Of a stretch of DNA of 44,397 bases, positions 16,234-24,111 are shown one piece after another. Position 1 is the stretch's first letter, and each line of letters begins with the position of its first letter. Source of the DNA: Gammaproteobacteria bacterium 13_2_20CM_66_19 (GTDB taxonomy: Bacteria; Pseudomonadota; Gammaproteobacteria; Steroidobacterales; Steroidobacteraceae); contig MNCZ01000063.1 of NCBI GenBank assembly GCA_001914695.1, forward strand, positions 1 through 44,397, read 5' to 3'. The position numbers and the translations under genes are program-made. The notes beneath the pieces were generated by a model that saw only the letters and a list, made by a program, of their open reading frames with translations, was not told the origin of the DNA and searched no databases.

Positions 16234-18693
16234 TCACGACGCAGCAGACGGTGCGCGTACCGGCGGAGGCCGGATCAGCCACGCCGCCAGCGCCGGCAGC
16301 AGGATGATCGCGGCCAGCATGTTCACCAGGAACATGAAGGTGAGCATGATGCCGATGTCGGCCTGGAACTTGAGCGGCGAGAACACCCAGGTCGAGACCC
16401 CGATGGCGAGCGTGATGCCGGTAAAGATGATGCTCGCTCCGGTGACGTGCAGCGTGCGCTCGTAGGAGTCCCGCACGGAGAGCCCCTGGCGCAGGAACTC
16501 CTGCATGCGGCTGAATAGATAGATGCCGTAGTCGACCCCGATGCCGGCGCCGAGCGCGACCATCGGCAGCGTCGAGACCTTGAGGCCGATGCCGACGAGG
16601 GCCATGACGGCGTACACCAGCACCGACACCAGCGCGAGCGGCAACACCACGAGCACGGTGCCGGTCACCGAGCGGAAAGTCACCAGGCACATGACGAGCA
16701 CCGCGGCAAACACGCCGGCGAGGATCAGCAGCTCCCTCGCCTTCACGGTCTCGTTCGTGGCGGCCATCACCCCGACGTTGCCCGCGGCGAGGCGCACCAC
16801 GGCGCCCTCGAGCGGGTTCGCGGCGCGCCAGCGCTTCACCTCGCCGACCACCCGCTCGATGGTGCCGGCGCGGTGGTCGGCGAGGAACATCATGACCGGC
16901 ACCACGTCGCAGTTCTCGTTCAGCAGCCCGGTGCTCGTTTCGATGTAGCGCGTCGATTGCGTGAGCTGGGTCTGCTCGCGGGGGATGCTGCGCCACTTGA
17001 GGCTCCCCTCGTTCCAGCCGGCGATCGCGACCTTGGCGACGAAGGGCAGCGTGATGACCTCCTGCACGCCGGCGACGTTCCGCAGGCGCCAGCCGAAGCG
17101 GTCGATCGCGGTCATCAGATCGTGACTGACGCACACCGGCTCCTGCGACTCGACGATGGCCGTGAGCACGTCCACGCCGATGCCGAACTTCGAGGTGATG
17201 ACGTCGTTGTCGCGGTTGTAGCGCGAGTCGGGGCGCAGCTCCGGGACCCCGGCGTGGATGTCGCCAATCGGTGTCTCGCGCCCCTTCCACCAGCCGAGGA
17301 CCGCGAGCAACGCGGCGAGCGCGATGATCGCGAGCGCGGGGCGCGGTGCGGTGATGGCGGAGAGCTGCCGCCAGCGCGCCGCGAGGTAAGCGCTGCGCCG
17401 TTCCACCCGCCCGTGATAGCCGGCATCGAAATGCACGTAGGACACGAGCACCGGCAGAAGCACCAGGTCGGTCAGGATCACGATGGCGACGCCGATGCTC
17501 GCGGTGATCGCCATCTCGCGTATCACCGGCACCGGGATCACGAGAATCGTGACGAAGCCCACGAGATCCGCGAGCAGCGCGACCACCGCCGGCGCCAGGA
17601 GCTGGCGGAACGTGCGGCGCGCGGCCTCCATGCTGTCGAGACCTGTGACGGCCGCATCGCTCACGGCGCTGATCTTCTGCACCCCGTGGCTCACGCCGAT
17701 CGCAAACACGAGGAACGGCACCAGCAGCCCGATGGGGTCGACGCCGTAGCGCAGCAGCACCAGCGCTCCCAGCTGCCAGATCACCGCCACGCTCGAGCAC
17801 AGCACCGGCACGAAAGCGACCCGCCACGACTGACAGTAGACGCGCACCGCCAGCAGAGTCAGGAGCACCGTGATGACCGCGAACAGCAGCACCGGGGCCA
17901 CGCCGTCGGCGATATCGCCCATCACCTTGGCGAAGCCGATCATGCGCACGTCGATCCCATGGCGCGGAAATGCGAGCGTGTCGAGACCGCTGCTCGCGGC
18001 GCTGCGCACGCCGATGCGAGCGCCCGGGGGCGCTGCGGCCGCTGGCTCCTCGATTGCCTGTCGGACCTTCAGCTCGAGCTCGCGCGCGACCTGGATCGGA
18101 TCGACCGCCGTACCCTGCGCATCCTGGTCGAGCACGATGGCGCTCACCAGGGCGCCGGAGAGATCGTTCGCGACCAGGCGCCCGATGATGCCCGCTTTGC
18201 GGATGTTGTCCCGCACGCGCGCCATGTTGGCGGGCGTGGGCGTGAAGTCCGCCGGCACCACGTTGCCGGCCTCGATGCCCTCCTCGACCACCTCGAGATA
18301 GCGCACGTTCGGCGTGAAGATCGACTGCACCTGAGTGCGATCGATGCCGTCCATGACGATCACTTCGTCGGTCGCCTTGCGCAGCGCGGCGAAGAACTCG
18401 GGCGTGAACATGTTGCCGTCGCGCGCAATGAGCGCGATCAGCACGCGGTTGGCGCCGCGGAACTCCGCGGCCTTCGGGTCGAGGTAGGTGCGCATGTACT
18501 CATGGCGCACCGGCAGTGTCTTGTTGAACGAGCAGTCGATGCGCAGGCCCCAGCCGCAGAGTCCGGCAAAGAGCGCCGTTCCGAGCGCGAACAGCGAAAG
18601 AATCAGGGTACGGTGGCCGAAGATCAGCCGCTCGAGCCGCGCGACCAGGGCGCCCGGCACGAGAACGCCGCCGCCGGCTGCGCCCGTCGTCAC
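16234..18693 (-). CDS. RND/MMPL-family transporter
   Basis: This 819-residue inner-membrane protein has two similar halves. Each has a transmembrane helix, a large periplasmic loop and a block of about five helices. The first helix is near residues 28-50. The first block includes LLADLVGFVTILVIPVPVIRE, and the second includes LGAGIGVDYGIYLFSRM with the conserved intramembrane Asp-Tyr, then TLAIGVSTWVFSPLKF. It lacks the size and docking features of AcrB-type drug pumps and fits the MMPL/sterol-sensing-like RND group that moves lipids or other hydrophobic molecules. The GTG at 18693 overlaps the stop of the Ycf48-like gene by 4 bp. It is the last gene of a four-gene operon. The substrate is unknown. 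Confidence 0.88.
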   Translation of the reverse strand: MTTGAAGGGVLVPGALVARLERLIFGHRTLILSLFALGTALFAGLCGWGLRIDCSFNKTLPVRHEYMRTYLDPKAAEFRGANRVLIALIARDGNMFTPEFFAALRKATDEVIVMDGIDRTQVQSIFTPNVRYLEVVEEGIEAGNVVPADFTPTPANMARVRDNIRKAGIIGRLVANDLSGALVSAIVLDQDAQGTAVDPIQVARELELKVRQAIEEPAAAAPPGARIGVRSAASSGLDTLAFPRHGIDVRMIGFAKVMGDIADGVAPVLLFAVITVLLTLLAVRVYCQSWRVAFVPVLCSSVAVIWQLGALVLLRYGVDPIGLLVPFLVFAIGVSHGVQKISAVSDAAVTGLDSMEAARRTFRQLLAPAVVALLADLVGFVTILVIPVPVIREMAITASIGVAIVILTDLVLLPVLVSYVHFDAGYHGRVERRSAYLAARWRQLSAITAPRPALAIIALAALLAVLGWWKGRETPIGDIHAGVPELRPDSRYNRDNDVITSKFGIGVDVLTAIVESQEPVCVSHDLMTAIDRFGWRLRNVAGVQEVITLPFVAKVAIAGWNEGSLKWRSIPREQTQLTQSTRYIETSTGLLNENCDVVPVMMFLADHRAGTIERVVGEVKRWRAANPLEGAVVRLAAGNVGVMAATNETVKARELLILAGVFAAVLVMCLVTFRSVTGTVLVVLPLALVSVLVYAVMALVGIGLKVSTLPMVALGAGIGVDYGIYLFSRMQEFLRQGLSVRDSYERTLHVTGASIIFTGITLAIGVSTWVFSPLKFQADIGIMLTFMFLVNMLAAIILLPALAAWLIRPPPVRAPSAAS

Positions 18694-19730
18694 GGCGCGG
18701 TGGCCGCGCCGTGCGGCGCGCCCTCGAGGCTGATGAGGTTCGCCCCGTCCTCACCGACCGCCGCCAGCTCAGCGTCGCTCACGGCCAGCACGGCCGAAAG
18801 GCCGCCGCGGTCGGCCTGCTGGAGCAGCCTGAACGTGCGCCCGCCGTCGTCGCTCGCGAGCACGACGCCCGCGAGGCCGACGATCGCGACGCCCTGCCCG
18901 GCCAAGCGCGCCGCGCCATCGAGCAGCGCCACGGTGCCGGTCGGAATCTTCGCCCAGGTCGCGCCCGCGTCCGCGGACCGGTAGAGATTGCCGCGGAGAC
19001 CGAAGGCCAGCAGCGCGCCGTCAGCAAGCGGCAGCATCCCGAAGAACGAGCCCCCGTAGGGCGAGGTGAGCCCCGCCCAGCTCGCGCCGCCATCCTCCGA
19101 GCGGTAAAGGTGCCCCGCTTCGGCCGCGATATAGAGTCGCGAGTCGCCCGAGGAGACGATGCGGTTCAGGTGATAGCCGCCCGCGGCTTGCGTCCCGACG
19201 GACTCGCCGCGCGCGCGCGTCGCGGGCGGCGGCGCCGGCGTGAATTTGCGGGTGGCCCAGCTCTCGCCGCGGTCCTGGCTCACGAAGTAGGCGCTGTAGG
19301 CGCCGACGGCGATCGCGCGCCCCCCGCCCCCGCACCACACATCGAGCAGCGGACGCTGCGCCTCGGGTGCGAAGTGGGTGCGCTTCCAGGAGCGTCCGGC
19401 GTCGGCGGTGATCAGGATGACCTCGTCGTGGCCGACGGCCACCCCGTGTGCCTCATCGAGAAAGCAGACACCCGTGAGCAGCGCCTGGGTCGGCACATCA
19501 AGCGCCTGCGCCCAGGTTCTGCCGCGATCGTCGGAGAGCACGATGACGCCACGGTCGCCCACCGCGACCAGCCGCGGGCCGGCCGCCGCCACCGCGATCA
19601 GCAGCGACCGCGCGGCGAGCCGGGCATGCTCGGCGGACGGCTCGGGTGGCTGTGCAGCCGCTGCGCCCGCTACGAGCGCGAGCGCACACCCGAGCGCAAG
19701 GAAGGGCTTGCGGGGCCGCCGTGCATCCAT
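18690..19730 (-). CDS. Exported Ycf48-like beta-propeller (BNR/Asp-box repeats)
   Basis: This 346-residue protein has an N-terminal signal sequence (FLALGCALALVAGAAAAQ), so it should act in the periplasm. The rest is a string of beta-propeller blades with Asp-box-like repeats such as SDDRGRTWAQ, TADAGRSWKR, SQDRGESWA, SEDGGASWAG, SADAGATWAK and SDDGGRTFRL. This is the pattern of Ycf48/HCF136-like and sialidase-type propellers. Such propellers act as assembly or scaffold factors rather than enzymes, and there is no glycosidase active site. It starts 10 bp after the DUF1329 gene and is translationally coupled to the RND gene, so a periplasmic partner of that transporter is likely. Confidence 0.85.
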   Translation of the reverse strand: MDARRPRKPFLALGCALALVAGAAAAQPPEPSAEHARLAARSLLIAVAAAGPRLVAVGDRGVIVLSDDRGRTWAQALDVPTQALLTGVCFLDEAHGVAVGHDEVILITADAGRSWKRTHFAPEAQRPLLDVWCGGGGRAIAVGAYSAYFVSQDRGESWATRKFTPAPPPATRARGESVGTQAAGGYHLNRIVSSGDSRLYIAAEAGHLYRSEDGGASWAGLTSPYGGSFFGMLPLADGALLAFGLRGNLYRSADAGATWAKIPTGTVALLDGAARLAGQGVAIVGLAGVVLASDDGGRTFRLLQQADRGGLSAVLAVSDAELAAVGEDGANLISLEGAPHGAATAP

Positions 19731-19740
19731 CCTCAGGAGG

Positions 19741-21108
19741 CTAACGGATTCCGCGCCGCTCCAGCACGCTCGGCTGATAGTCGGCGGGCGTGCGCTTGAT
19801 GTTGAAGTCGTAGGACTTCGGCTCCTCGCTCTGCAGGCCGAGCGCGAGATAGCGCCCGTTGGACAGATCCATGACCAGCTCGAGGGCCGTCCACAGGGTC
19901 GGGAGGTTGTAGTAGTTCATCGCGTGCCCTTCCTGCACGCGGTAGAGCTGCCCGCGGGTGTCATAGCAGTCCACCGCCAGGATCTGCCACGAGTCCTCGT
20001 CCACGTACAGCGTGCGGCGGCTGTAGAGATGGCTCACGCCGGACTTGAGCGTCGAGTCCACCACCCAGACGCGGTGCAACTCGTAGCGCGCCAGATCCTG
20101 GTTGATGTGATTCTTCTGCAGCAGCTCGCCGTACTTGAGCTTCCCGTCCTGGAGGCGGTACGCATTGTAGGGAACGTACATCTCCTTCTTGCCGACGAGC
20201 TTCCACTCGTAGCGCTCGGGGCTGCCGTTGTACATGTCGAACTGATCCGAGGTGCGCAGGTTGTCCGAGTTCGTGCCGGGATTGTCGAAGGCGACGTTCG
20301 GAGCGCGCCGCACGCGACGCTGACCGGGATTGTAGACCCAGGCGCGCCGCGCTTCTTTCGCCTGATCGAGCGTCTCCTGCACCAGCAGCACCTCGCCCGC
20401 CAGGCGCGCAGGCCCGGTGGTCTCCTGGGTGAAGAACAGCAGGATGTTGTTGAGCGCCGCTTCCGTCATGCCCGGCTGGTAGTACTGGAAGTAGAACTCC
20501 TCCTTGAAGTTCACCAGCGTATAGCCGCCGCCGGCCGTGAGCGGCGCCTGCCCGACCTGCAGCCCCGCGGCGAGGCCCCGATAGCGCGTCACATGGTTCC
20601 AGAACACCTCCACTCCGACCTTCGGGATCGGAAAGGGCACGCCGCCGATCGCGCCCGTCACGCCGTTGCCGTCCGGAACCAGCTTGCCGGTGGTGGCGTT
20701 GCGCTTGGTAGCGTCGTAGACGCTCTGGGGGGCGGCGGCGCTGCGGTGGGTCGGATAGACCAGCATCTTGTAGTCCGCGTACTTCCTGAACAGGGCCTTG
20801 TGACCCTCGGTGAGCTTCGAGGCGTACTGGGTCAGGTTGGCCGAGTTGATGGTGAGGAGTGGCTTGTCGTTCGCGTACGGATCAGGGTAGTGATCGCCGG
20901 GATGGTAGTTGGGGAAGCCGGCTTCGGCGGCGGACTTGAGGCCCCCGGTCCAAGCGGGAATGCTGCCATCGGCGTTGCCGGCCCTCTCGCCGCCGAGCGG
21001 CGTGAGCTCCGCACCCAGCCGCGCAGCCTCTTCCGGACTCACCGCCGCCCGGAGCAGTGCCGGTGCGAGCAGCAGCACCGCTGCGGTCAAGCGGATCAGC
21101 GTCTTCAT
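19741..21108 (-). CDS. DUF1329 exported protein
   Basis: This 455-residue protein has a signal peptide of about 21 residues (MKTLIRLTAAVLLLAPALLRA) followed by SPEEAARLGAELTPLGGERAGN, the characteristic start of mature DUF1329 proteins. Later family segments include IPAWTGGL, PNYHPGDHYPDPYA, YNPGQRRVRRAPNVAFD and the WVVDSTLKSGVSHLYSRRTLY region. DUF1329 has a LolA/LolB-like fold by family knowledge, which suggests binding of a lipid or other hydrophobic ligand in the periplasm. It lies 38 bp downstream of the DUF1302 gene. The function is not established. Confidence 0.88.
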   Translation of the reverse strand: MKTLIRLTAAVLLLAPALLRAAVSPEEAARLGAELTPLGGERAGNADGSIPAWTGGLKSAAEAGFPNYHPGDHYPDPYANDKPLLTINSANLTQYASKLTEGHKALFRKYADYKMLVYPTHRSAAAPQSVYDATKRNATTGKLVPDGNGVTGAIGGVPFPIPKVGVEVFWNHVTRYRGLAAGLQVGQAPLTAGGGYTLVNFKEEFYFQYYQPGMTEAALNNILLFFTQETTGPARLAGEVLLVQETLDQAKEARRAWVYNPGQRRVRRAPNVAFDNPGTNSDNLRTSDQFDMYNGSPERYEWKLVGKKEMYVPYNAYRLQDGKLKYGELLQKNHINQDLARYELHRVWVVDSTLKSGVSHLYSRRTLYVDEDSWQILAVDCYDTRGQLYRVQEGHAMNYYNLPTLWTALELVMDLSNGRYLALGLQSEEPKSYDFNIKRTPADYQPSVLERRGIR

Positions 21109-21146
21109 GGCGGCCCCTTCATTATTCGCCTGTCCGCGCGCGAGCC

Positions 21147-23267
21147 TCAGAACGAGAACTTGATGCTGGCTGCAACGAAGCTACGATCGTTGAGCAGGTT
21201 GTACTGGCCCGCACCCCCGTAGTTGGTGTACGAGACGTCCAGATCCCACCTGTGGCGGACGCTGGCCGTGAGTCCCACGGTGCTCGCGTACCGGCCGCTG
21301 ACAAAAGCTCCGCCGGGACCGGGGGAGTTTCCGCTCGCGTCCTGGGTCCAGGTGAAGTGCGGGAGCAGGTTCCAGTCGCCGATCACGCCGTCGTACTCGA
21401 GCCGCCCGGAGATCACGTAACCCCAGGCGAACTTGGTGGCGAACGCGGAACCTGGCTCGACCCGGCTGGGAAACTCGGGGTAGCCGCCGAGCTGCGGATT
21501 GCCGCTGAGGTTCGTACCCGGCCCATCGTAGCGCAGACCAAGGCCCACGGGGCCGCCGCTCAACCTGTCCTCGAGACCCGGCACGTAGTCCCCGCCGGCT
21601 TCGACGAGCAGCACCGCCTGGGAAGCCTTGAGAACATTGGCGAAGACCTGCGTGGCCGTGACATCGAGATGCCAGGTGTTCTTCAGCTCCCAGCCGCGGA
21701 TGGCTTGTCCGACAGCGAAACCGCCGAACTGATTGTTTCTCGTGATCGGCGTCAAGGCCGCGGGCGGCGCGGGCGTACAGCTGCCCGCGGCGTTGATCGG
21801 ACGGCCGAGCTGCAGGCATTGCAGCCCCGACTCGAAGGGCGTCAGCGAGGCGTAGATGAGCTCGACATCGTCGAGTTGCAGCGGCACGTCGTGGCGGAAT
21901 GCAACCTCACCCTGCAGTGCCGTGCCAGTCTTCTGGATCTGGGTGTTGAAGGACAAGCCCAGCATCTTGATGTCGCGCGGGAATTCCTCGTAGATCCCCT
22001 CGGTCCTGCTGTACTCGGTCGTCGCGATATTGGCAGCCTGGTTGGCAACATTGCCGCCCGCACGCGAGGTGTTGGCGCCGATGGTGGCGTACTGCTGGGC
22101 CGTCGCCGCGCTCAGGTTCCCGCCCTGCGCGGCGGCACGTTGCTGGCCGACCGCCGCGCCGGTCGCGACCGCCGCCGCGAACGGCAGGCCCGCCGCGAGC
22201 GCCTGCGCGGCCGCACCCACGGCGCTGGCCGCTCCCCAGGCGTTGCCGAGGCCCGCCCGCGTACCGGTGGCGAGGGAGACCACGGGAAGGCGGCTCGTGT
22301 AGTTGAGGAAGTACAAGCCGAGCTGTGTGCCCTGGCCGAAGTTCGGCAGGTAGAGCTTGAAATTGACACCGAACTGGCCGGACTGAAGCGGCTTGTGATC
22401 GCCGAGGCGCGGGATGGTCTGGAAGTCGCCGATCAGCGGGCCGCCAAGGGAGCTGAAGTCCACGCCGAAGTCGGAAATGGCGCCAAAGCCGAGGATCACG
22501 CGGTTGCCGCCGGGCCCGGCTACGTCGCTCGTGCCGAAGTACGCTCCGTCCGGCTCGATGATGTCCTTGTGCCAATCGAAGAGGTACAGCAGCTGGCTGC
22601 TCAGGTTCTTCGATAGCTGCAGGTTGAGCACCGCCATCTCGTCGGGGAGCAGCGCTTGGCGGAGCTCCGCCCCCGGTACCTGCAGCGCCGTCACGTCGAA
22701 GTAGTCGACCGCGTTCAGCCCGCCGGGGATGAAGGTGCTCTCGCCCCAGTCGACGACTTGCCGGCCCAGGCGCAGCTCGGATGGCATCCCGCCGAGTGTG
22801 AAGCGGTAGTACCCAAACGCGTCCAGCAGGCGCGTATAGCTGCCGATCACGCCCTTCGCGTCGTGCGTGAGCGGAACGTGCGCGGTGTTGTTATCCATGA
22901 CCTTGAAGTCATAGAGTCCGGAGCCGCGCACGAAGACGCCGGCCTTGTCGCGGTAGTTGAGAGAGAGCTCCGTGACGCCTGTCAGCGCCTCGGTGAACGT
23001 GGCCTTCTGCAGATAGTTCAGATCGCCGTCATCGATGTTGGGGGAGTAGCCACAGCCACCGTTGGCGATGGCGATCAGGCGGCAATCTGGACGCGAGAGC
23101 CGCCAGCCCTGGCCGTAGCCGACGGTGGTGTCCCAGCTGAGGGTCCAGTTGCCGGACTCGCCCTGGAAACTGACGGCGTGAGCCAGCGGCGCGACGCCGG
23201 CGGCCAGCAAGGCGGCGCCCGCTGCGACGGCCAGCCGCGGACGGCCCGGCGTGCGAACTCTCCTCAT
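21147..23267 (-). CDS. DUF1302 outer-membrane protein
   Basis: This 706-residue protein has a signal peptide ending near AHAVSF, followed by SGNWTLSWDTTVGYGQGWRL, the typical DUF1302 start. The remainder reads as a large beta-barrel, with ELRLGRQVVDWGESTFIPGG, repeated aromatic strands and a terminal phenylalanine (ASIKFSF). An Ala/Gln-rich, probably helical segment of about 90 residues interrupts the barrel in the middle. The ATG at 23267 is preceded by GGAGAG at good spacing and is preferred over GTG at 23282. It is the first gene of the DUF1302-DUF1329-Ycf48-RND operon and probably provides the outer-membrane route. Confidence 0.87.
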   Translation of the reverse strand: MRRVRTPGRPRLAVAAGAALLAAGVAPLAHAVSFQGESGNWTLSWDTTVGYGQGWRLSRPDCRLIAIANGGCGYSPNIDDGDLNYLQKATFTEALTGVTELSLNYRDKAGVFVRGSGLYDFKVMDNNTAHVPLTHDAKGVIGSYTRLLDAFGYYRFTLGGMPSELRLGRQVVDWGESTFIPGGLNAVDYFDVTALQVPGAELRQALLPDEMAVLNLQLSKNLSSQLLYLFDWHKDIIEPDGAYFGTSDVAGPGGNRVILGFGAISDFGVDFSSLGGPLIGDFQTIPRLGDHKPLQSGQFGVNFKLYLPNFGQGTQLGLYFLNYTSRLPVVSLATGTRAGLGNAWGAASAVGAAAQALAAGLPFAAAVATGAAVGQQRAAAQGGNLSAATAQQYATIGANTSRAGGNVANQAANIATTEYSRTEGIYEEFPRDIKMLGLSFNTQIQKTGTALQGEVAFRHDVPLQLDDVELIYASLTPFESGLQCLQLGRPINAAGSCTPAPPAALTPITRNNQFGGFAVGQAIRGWELKNTWHLDVTATQVFANVLKASQAVLLVEAGGDYVPGLEDRLSGGPVGLGLRYDGPGTNLSGNPQLGGYPEFPSRVEPGSAFATKFAWGYVISGRLEYDGVIGDWNLLPHFTWTQDASGNSPGPGGAFVSGRYASTVGLTASVRHRWDLDVSYTNYGGAGQYNLLNDRSFVAASIKFSF

Positions 23268-23527
23268 GTGTTCTCTCCACACGTTCCTTGGGTCGCGGAG
23301 CTCACGCCCCGGTGCGGTTGAAAGTCAGCTGCCTGCGTCGAAGGTAGGTCGCATTCTTGTTTGTTGCGCCCACACAAAAGTACGCGTGCGCGGAGTCTAT
23401 TACTCGGCTACGCGGTGCGGCAAGCCGTTGAAGGAGCGGGGCGCCCGGGGCCCGCACGCGGCGGAGCTGCTGCCGGCTCCCGATCGCTTGCCGCGCAACA
23501 TCGCATCGCTGCGCCGTTATGATGGCG
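23268..23527 (-). promoter_or_regulatory. Upstream region of the DUF1302 operon
   Basis: This 260-bp gap lies between the alpha/beta hydrolase and the first gene of the envelope operon, both on the minus strand. It contains the GGAGAG ribosome-binding site and must hold the operon promoter. An AT-richer stretch at about 23352-23405 is the likeliest place. I see no confident -35/-10 pair or operator. Confidence 0.4.
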
Positions 23528-24100
23528 CTACTCGAAGGCGATCGCCGGCAGATCGAGCGCGACCAGGAAATACTCGAACAGGTACTTGATGACCCTGATC
23601 TGGTTGTGCAGCCGATGATCACTCTCGACCAGGTGCAGGGTCGCCCGATAGGCCTGCGCGAAGCGCATGCTGTGCTCGAAGGGCACGACCTCGTCGCGCC
23701 AGCCGTGCACCACGGCCGCCGGGCAGTCGAGCACGCTCGCGCGCAGCTCGGGCAGCCCCTCGAGGTAGAGCGCCGGAGCCAACAGGAACACCCCCCGCGC
23801 ATGCAGCAGCGAGGCCGAAGTCACGGCGACGTAACCGCCGAGGCTCGAGCCGACGAGCACGAGATCCCCGGTCAACTCCTTGCAGAAATCCACCAGCCGC
23901 GCGACGCGTGCGCGCGGCTCGTCGATGCCGCGATAGTCGACCGAGTGCGTGTCGTATCCCTCGCTGCGCGCGACCTCCGCGAGCGCGCTGATCTTGCGCC
24001 CCCACGGCCCGCTCTCCTGGCCGTGAGAGAAGACCACATGGCGGAAAGCCATGGGTGTCTCGATCGTCGGCTCGGCATCGGGAGGGGCGGGATCGCTCAT
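23528..24100 (-). CDS. Alpha/beta-hydrolase family protein
   Basis: This 190-residue cytoplasmic protein has the serine-hydrolase fold. The N-terminal strand FRHVVFSHGQESGPWG carries the oxyanion region. The nucleophile elbow is VGSSLGGYVAV, the probable acid is the Asp of HGWRDEVVPF, and the histidine is in ESDHRLHN. It resembles small YqiA/RBBP9-like esterases, and the substrate is unknown. The start is ATG 24100 (MSDPAPP) or the later ATG at 24052 (MAFRHVV), which fits the fold start better. With the first choice only 11 bp separate it from the divergent oxoprolinase gene. Confidence 0.8.
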   Translation of the reverse strand: MSDPAPPDAEPTIETPMAFRHVVFSHGQESGPWGRKISALAEVARSEGYDTHSVDYRGIDEPRARVARLVDFCKELTGDLVLVGSSLGGYVAVTSASLLHARGVFLLAPALYLEGLPELRASVLDCPAAVVHGWRDEVVPFEHSMRFAQAYRATLHLVESDHRLHNQIRVIKYLFEYFLVALDLPAIAFE

Positions 24101-24111
24101 GGGCACGCATA

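Noticed and set aside
16873-18984. A 703-residue frame antisense to the RND transporter
   Set aside because: It is a reverse-complement shadow rich in His, Arg and Asp, with no signal, membrane or domain pattern.
18690-19730. Sialidase annotation for the Asp-box protein
   Set aside because: The Asp-box repeats are shared with Ycf48-type propellers. No sialidase catalytic residues (Arg triad, FRIP motif) are seen, and the operon context fits a Ycf48-like factor.
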